A DNA stretch of 44,703 nucleotides from Cerrena zonata (Eukaryota > Basidiomycota > Agaricomycetes > Polyporales > Cerrenaceae), in the NCBI GenBank assembly GCA_038087015.1, contig JASBNA010000134.1:1-44703 (forward strand), read 5' to 3'. This document shows positions 40,271-44,703 of the stretch, piece after piece; position 1 is the first letter of the stretch; every line of letters begins with the position of its first letter. The notes under the pieces are model-generated. The model searched no databases, had not been told where the DNA came from, and saw only the letters and a program-made list of their open reading frames with translations. The position numbers and the translations under genes were made by a program.

Positions 40271-42397
40271 CTAAATAATTGAGTAATAATAATACACCAA
40301 ACTAATGAATAAAGTGAAGTTGATTAAAACTTCGTAAATGATACTAATCTTAAAAGATTTGGCAAATTGATCATTTAAATAATTTAAATTGAAAAATTTG
40401 ACCACCATGATTCCCAAAAACATTAAAAATAAATTGAAATGATTAATTGATACTATTAAATAAGGTAAGGAATAAGTCATAAACCCAATCGAGTCCCAGA
40501 AAAAACAATTCAAGTTGACTATTATGAAATAAATACAGTTGAAATCCTTGCACACATAATCAAAGTTCTTGAAGAATGGATCAACCTCAAATGGTGCTTT
40601 AAATGTATGGAGATCATAATCAAAATAGGTCAATACATATTGTTCGAACCTATCATAGTTTTGTCTGTTGTTGCAAACTGATGAGCTGTTAATTTTTTTG
40701 CAATTAGATTCTAAATCATCAAAACATGAATCAATATTACCCATTGAGTTATAAGTCATGTTAGAATTGAAAGAAAACGAGTCATCAGGTATTGACCGTT
40801 TTCTTAACGTATACAGAGACAATTTCTTCTTAATTACCGGATCGGTTGGATCTCTTTTATTTCTCTTAGGAGTAGGAGATGCCAATAACGGTTGCGATTC
40901 TTCACCGGATGCGATTGGCAATAAAGGGTTCAACCATTGAAACCAGTTAATAAAGCCAATAATTTTCTTTTTGTAATTTCTAGATTCCCTTTTGAAAAAT
41001 TGATTCTCGCAACTTCCGTAATCTTGGTTGTCACCATTGTTATGGTCATAGTCGAATCCACCACCACCACCGGCACCACCTCCGATTTTAGTACCATTTG
41101 GAAGTTTAATTTTGAAATTGGTACCACCACCACCACCACCACCAAAGTGGTCACTACTTTTAGGGGAATTGCCATCTATTTCTTCATCATTATCAGAATT
41201 ATGGTCGTAATCTATACCACCACCTCCACCGGCACCGAATCCTATTTTAGTACCGTTTGGAAGTTTGATCTTATAGTTGTTACCACCACCGCCACCACCA
41301 CCGAGATGATTACTACCTTCAGCACTAAAAGGCGAGTTTTCATCAAAGTCTGGTCCTTCATATGATTCAACGTTATAATCGTTGAAATTCATTGAATCGT
41401 TATCGGAATCAAGGTTGGAATCTTGCTTTGAAACTGCGCAAGCAGTAGCATAGTTCAAATGATAAGTATTTTTAGGAGATATAGAATACAACTTATCAAC
41501 CAAATGATAACATGATTTAAAGTTTGAATTTAATTTTTTTGACAGTTGATTTGAGTTTTGATCACTGTTACTCAGGCAAGAATCTGATTTTGACATTATA
41601 GGCATTGATTGAATTTTATTCAAGGAGCCTTTACCTGTCAGCGAAGAGTCATTGAAAGAGCTCAAATTGAATTTAGGAGGGAATGGGATTTGATCCGAAT
41701 ATAATGTATTGGTGGTTTCAACCGAATTACGATCGATTCTTATTGGGAACTTATCATTTAAAGGAGAATCTGGATTTGAAGAAATTGATGAATATTTAAC
41801 CATTGAGTCTGCTAAAACCATTGCTGCGTCTGTTTTATCATTCACTGATGCAACTTCATGATCCATCCACATATCATATAGCTCCAAAAACTTTGAATAA
41901 TTTGTCTTATATTGGAATGGTGAATAAACCCAGCAAGTGATAAAAAATTTTGCCATTGAATAAATGAAAACTCCGAGATTGAGCTGTAAAATGCTCCACT
42001 TATAAGGGGATTCATCGGCAGTATCAATAACATCATCAAAACGAGTATGAGGACGTGCAAGATAAGTAATGATGGATAATTTGACTAATTCTTTCAATGT
42101 TGGAAAGTAAAATCTTTCGAATTTGGAATTCTTACGACGCTCATAATTACTAACTAGTCTTGAATTAGTATTTGCTTTAGCAAAAATGTCATCAAGTAAT
42201 GCAATAAGTTGAAGCAAAAATGGTGTTACTCCACAAATGAAAATCACTTTCCCAATATCACAGCCAGCCGGGAAATAGTGATATGCTTTATTTGATATTT
42301 CTATTATACCATCAAGTTGTCCAACCAATGCACAGCTAACCAAGTAAACCAGAACCGTCACCGGTATACCAAGCAGTATAAAAGTCAACAAATGCAT
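40271..42397 (-). CDS. multispanning membrane protein with glycine-rich duplicated cytosolic insert
   Basis: A 708-residue protein. Hydrophobic segments occur near residues 3-25 (TFILLGIPVTVLVYLVSCALV), 48-70 (IGKVIFICGVTPFLLQLIALL), 140-160 (ILQLNLGVFIYSMAKFFITCWVY) and at least three near the C-terminus (FNCIYFIIVNLNCFF, SIGFMTYSLPYLIV, FLMFLGIMVVKFF). The block FPTLKELVKLSIITYLARPHTRFDDVID lies between them. The long middle loop is Ser/Asn-rich and contains two near-identical copies of IKLPNGTKIGxGAGGGGG flanked by glycine runs. The topology and block order recall the Kch1/Prm6 family of pheromone- or stress-induced low-affinity potassium transporters, but I am not certain of this. Confidence 0.5.
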   Translation of the reverse strand: MHLLTFILLGIPVTVLVYLVSCALVGQLDGIIEISNKAYHYFPAGCDIGKVIFICGVTPFLLQLIALLDDIFAKANTNSRLVSNYERRKNSKFERFYFPTLKELVKLSIITYLARPHTRFDDVIDTADESPYKWSILQLNLGVFIYSMAKFFITCWVYSPFQYKTNYSKFLELYDMWMDHEVASVNDKTDAAMVLADSMVKYSSISSNPDSPLNDKFPIRIDRNSVETTNTLYSDQIPFPPKFNLSSFNDSSLTGKGSLNKIQSMPIMSKSDSCLSNSDQNSNQLSKKLNSNFKSCYHLVDKLYSISPKNTYHLNYATACAVSKQDSNLDSDNDSMNFNDYNVESYEGPDFDENSPFSAEGSNHLGGGGGGGNNYKIKLPNGTKIGFGAGGGGGIDYDHNSDNDEEIDGNSPKSSDHFGGGGGGGTNFKIKLPNGTKIGGGAGGGGGFDYDHNNGDNQDYGSCENQFFKRESRNYKKKIIGFINWFQWLNPLLPIASGEESQPLLASPTPKRNKRDPTDPVIKKKLSLYTLRKRSIPDDSFSFNSNMTYNSMGNIDSCFDDLESNCKKINSSSVCNNRQNYDRFEQYVLTYFDYDLHTFKAPFEVDPFFKNFDYVCKDFNCIYFIIVNLNCFFWDSIGFMTYSLPYLIVSINHFNLFLMFLGIMVVKFFNLNYLNDQFAKSFKISIIYEVLINFTLFISLVYYYYSII
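41035..41320. repeat. duplicated glycine-rich coding segment
   Basis: Two tandem copies of roughly 145 bp within the membrane-protein gene. Each encodes a Gly7 run, then (N/T)(Y/F)KIKLPNGTKIG, GAGGGGG(I/F)DYDHN. The copies differ in a few residues. The ACC codon repeats are prone to length change. Confidence 0.85.
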
Positions 42398-42843
42398 CCT
42401 TAAGCTCCCGCCTATTAATCTCTCTGGATGCCCGTTACTTTCTTAGCTATTTAACCTGTTTACACCAACCGTAACTACCGCTTTGTTTCAACAGTCTCGG
42501 ATTCAGGGTCTAACAGTATAACCGAATTATCCAAAAAAAAACACAACACTAACTCAATATCCCTATAGCTTTTTAAAGTAAACTCAGCAACTCGAACTTT
42601 CAGGGTCCGTCAAACAATATCCTATTGTTTTAACACTAATGATGATGGCTTTATTGTACTAGCTATAAGCGGTAAAGCTAAAAACATCGGAGCCAATAGA
42701 AGCTTTTGATTATTCATCAACAAATGCGGGAAACTTGAAATACGGGTGCAATTATTCTGTATGTACGGGTGTGAGTCTGGATAACGAATGAAAAAGTCTG
42801 GGGACATAAAGACCTTATTAGTACGAATATACCAACAAACAGG
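42398..42843. promoter_or_regulatory. divergent promoter upstream of the ubiquitin hydrolase
   Basis: A 446-bp non-coding region. A Rap1-like ATGTACGGGTGTG at 42761-42773 (CACCCGTACAT on the other strand) lies about 75 bp before the YUH1 start. A weaker TACGGGTGCA sits at 42741-42750. The rest is ordinary AT-rich DNA. Confidence 0.6.
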
Positions 42844-43563
42844 ATGGGTAAGAACGTTATACCATTGGAATCGAACCCAGAGATATTTAATGGCCTTTCA
42901 GAGAAGCTCGGATTGTCGCCCGTGCTTCAATTCCAAGATGTTTACTCGATAACTGAGCCGGAATTGCTTGCCTTTTTGCCACAACCAATTTATGCTTTGA
43001 TTATGTTATTCCCAATTACTGGAGGTAATGAGAAGTACAGAATCGAGCAAGACCAAGGGCTAGCAGATTCGTCTCACAACGACTTCAGGGAGATCAAGTG
43101 GTTCAAACAAACCATGGGAAATGCATGTGGGTTATATGCTTTATTACATATATTAACTAATTTACCTAAAGATTTCATTATTGACAATTCTATATTGAAT
43201 AAAACCTTTTTATCTCAATTGGATGCTGATTTGACAACTGAGCAAATTGAAAATTTGATCGAAACGTTAGAGTCCAATATTAATTTGGATGAAAATTTCG
43301 GTAATCAGGGCCAAACTGAAGCTCCTAATGCAGATTCGGATATTGATTTGCATTTTATCACGTTTATAAAAGGTAAAGATAATCACTTATACGAGTTGGA
43401 TGGTAGAAGAAAAGGACCGGTTGATTTGGGATTATCAATTGAAGATAAGCACATACTTAATGATTCAAAATTAATTGAAAAAATTCAATTCTACATGAAT
43501 AATACTGATGAAGCCAATAAAAATAACTTTGCTTTAATGGCAGTTGGTCCGTCTCTTGACTAA
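42844..43563 (+). CDS. YUH1: ubiquitin C-terminal hydrolase, Yuh1 type (UCH, peptidase C12)
   Basis: A 239-residue UCH enzyme that cleaves small adducts from the ubiquitin C-terminus (and in yeast processes Rub1). The oxyanion glutamine (FKQTMGNACG, residue about 89), catalytic cysteine (about 95), histidine (DLHFITF, about 170) and aspartate (ELDGRRKGP, about 186) are all in place with family spacing. The N-terminus begins directly in the conserved fold (VIPLESNPEIFNGLSEKLGL). It converges on THP3 with 12 bp between stop codons. Confidence 0.96.
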   Translation: MGKNVIPLESNPEIFNGLSEKLGLSPVLQFQDVYSITEPELLAFLPQPIYALIMLFPITGGNEKYRIEQDQGLADSSHNDFREIKWFKQTMGNACGLYALLHILTNLPKDFIIDNSILNKTFLSQLDADLTTEQIENLIETLESNINLDENFGNQGQTEAPNADSDIDLHFITFIKGKDNHLYELDGRRKGPVDLGLSIEDKHILNDSKLIEKIQFYMNNTDEANKNNFALMAVGPSLD

Positions 43564-43575
43564 TGCTTATATACT

Positions 43576-44703
43576 TTATACTTGACCCTTGATGTCAATT
43601 TTTCTAAAACCAGTTTGTACAGTAATGCCTTGTACTATTCCTCTTGCAGAAGCACAATCGAAATCATTGTCTTTTGCAAATTGGATTAGATTATGACGTT
43701 TGAAAAAATCAAAAATGTCTTCTTCATCATGATTTTCACTTGTTCTGAATGCTAATTCATCAATTAAAAAGGAAATTGAGATTTTCCTATAAGTTTTTGA
43801 TATTATATTTAGTGCTTTAATTCTTTCCTTATTAATTAAAAAATTTTTAATTAAATGAAATCCTAAATTCAAATCAATCGACCTAAATTCTTTATATATT
43901 TTGAAAAAATTATGATAATCACCTAAAACTTGAAAGTTTTGTAGATCGAATGATTTTTCGATACAATTAAATATTTTCAATTCATTCTTCTTCCCATAAT
44001 TTTCAAAATCTTTTTTAGAATATATCTCGTATCTTATCTTGAATATCTCTGGATAATTCCCCATCATTAACATATAAAGTATTCTATAGAATGTAAATTC
44101 TAAATCGTTTTCATTAAACTTTTCATTATCAATTCCAGCTTGTTTCTGTTTATGAATATAGTACAAGTACTTTAATTGAGATTGGCATTGGTTAAACTCT
44201 CCCAAATCATTATTTTCAATGGCTATTCTGGCATGAGATTCATAAACTTTCAAAGTTAACTCATTTTTTATATGTTGTACGGTGAGATCCTGTCTTATAG
44301 ATTTAAACTGATTATTTAAATACGAATATGGGGCCCCTTCTTTAAGATACTTATTCAAGACATATTCAAGACTTTTCTCCAAGACCTCTTGTGGTCTTAC
44401 CCTCGACGGCTCCGGCTCAGAAGTCAACCTAAGGTAATTCTTTTCTAAATCTTGACAAGTTCCCTTGATTGGTTCTCCTTTTCTATCGATGCTTAAAGTC
44501 TTCTTCCCCACTGGTTCTGGAGTGAGAGAGTCTGAAAATCTTGCCATTCGCTGTTTCTTCCTTTCGTCTGATTTGAAATCACTCAATAAGTCATTGGTTC
44601 TTTTATTACTCTTCTTATTCTTAGATGGGAGCATCTTTGTTGAGCTGGGTATTGGTTCCACGATAACCCTCGTATTGCATTCAAGTTCAACTGGCAGCTT
44701 CAC
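43576..44703 (-). CDS. THP3: Thp3-like SAC3/GANP-domain protein, 5' end cut by window
   Basis: The open frame continues to the last base of the window, so the N-terminus is missing; at least 375 residues are present. The conserved block KSIRQDLTVQHIKNELTLKVYESHARIAIENNDLGEFNQCQSQL marks the SAC3/GANP domain, and GTCQDLEKNYLRLTSEP preceding it is typical of Thp3 (LENG8 group) rather than Sac3. Thp3 acts with Csn12 in transcription elongation and mRNA maturation. A basic Ser-rich stretch (KNKKSNKRTNDLL, KSDERKKQRMARF) precedes the domain. It ends IDIKGQV. Confidence 0.9.
   Translation of the reverse strand: MKLPVELECNTRVIVEPIPSSTKMLPSKNKKSNKRTNDLLSDFKSDERKKQRMARFSDSLTPEPVGKKTLSIDRKGEPIKGTCQDLEKNYLRLTSEPEPSRVRPQEVLEKSLEYVLNKYLKEGAPYSYLNNQFKSIRQDLTVQHIKNELTLKVYESHARIAIENNDLGEFNQCQSQLKYLYYIHKQKQAGIDNEKFNENDLEFTFYRILYMLMMGNYPEIFKIRYEIYSKKDFENYGKKNELKIFNCIEKSFDLQNFQVLGDYHNFFKIYKEFRSIDLNLGFHLIKNFLINKERIKALNIISKTYRKISISFLIDELAFRTSENHDEEDIFDFFKRHNLIQFAKDNDFDCASARGIVQGITVQTGFRKIDIKGQV

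Noticed and set aside
42861..42940. GGAATCGAACCC near 42867, the reverse of a tRNA B-box, suggesting a minus-strand tRNA
   Set aside because: The sequence lies inside the start of YUH1 and encodes conserved residues; no A-box, anticodon loop or acceptor stem could be found.

Overview
The window is nuclear DNA from an ascomycete budding yeast. The gene content is Saccharomycotina (alpha-factor precursor, PDS5, GLE1, MRPL7, profilin, UBA2, DPM1, NRP1, a CSC1/RSN1 channel, YPK3-type kinase, YUH1, THP3). Genes are compact and AT-rich, and the one intron seen has GTATGT, TACTAAC and AACAG signals. Leucine is mostly TTA/TTG and CTG is scarce. The short Dpm1 without a C-terminal anchor and the Ume6-like regulator fit the CTG (Candida/Debaryomyces) clade, but this is inference; no codon-reassignment test was possible.

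Layout. 1-1299: no convincing gene, one 13-bp tandem array. 1300-1871: alpha-pheromone precursor with five identical predicted peptides, broken by two single-base insertions. 2255-15696: Rvs167-type BAR/SH3 protein, S33 aminopeptidase, PDS5 (divergent from the peptidase, with an ACGCGT box), GLE1, MRPL7, two small uncharacterised genes, an Mte1/ZGRF1-N-type protein and a secreted or ER protein. 15798-21041: YCII-domain protein, mitochondrial membrane protein, profilin, UBA2 (one intron, two frame breaks) and DPM1. 21730-27919: NRP1 and a CSC1-type channel, divergent from a promoter with a 38-A tract and CACGTG plus Rap1-like sites. 28849-30255: Ume6-like C-terminal Zn2Cys6 regulator with a very long upstream region. 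31926-38459: three tandem same-strand genes sharing modules of Bem1 (SH3-PX-PB1, SH3-PX-PB1, PB1 only), the first split by an in-frame TAA. 38762-44703: YPK3-type AGC kinase, glycine-rich multispanning membrane protein, YUH1, and the 3' part of THP3.

Two themes stand out. First, an unusual expanded cluster of Bem1-like scaffold genes, perhaps a lineage-specific polarity or mating module. It lies in the same window as the alpha-factor gene, a BAR/SH3 endocytic protein and profilin, though co-function is inference. Second, at least seven single-base frame breaks lie in genes that are otherwise conserved across their whole length, mostly in short mononucleotide runs. That pattern looks more like residual assembly error than biology, so the broken pheromone gene must be read with that in mind.
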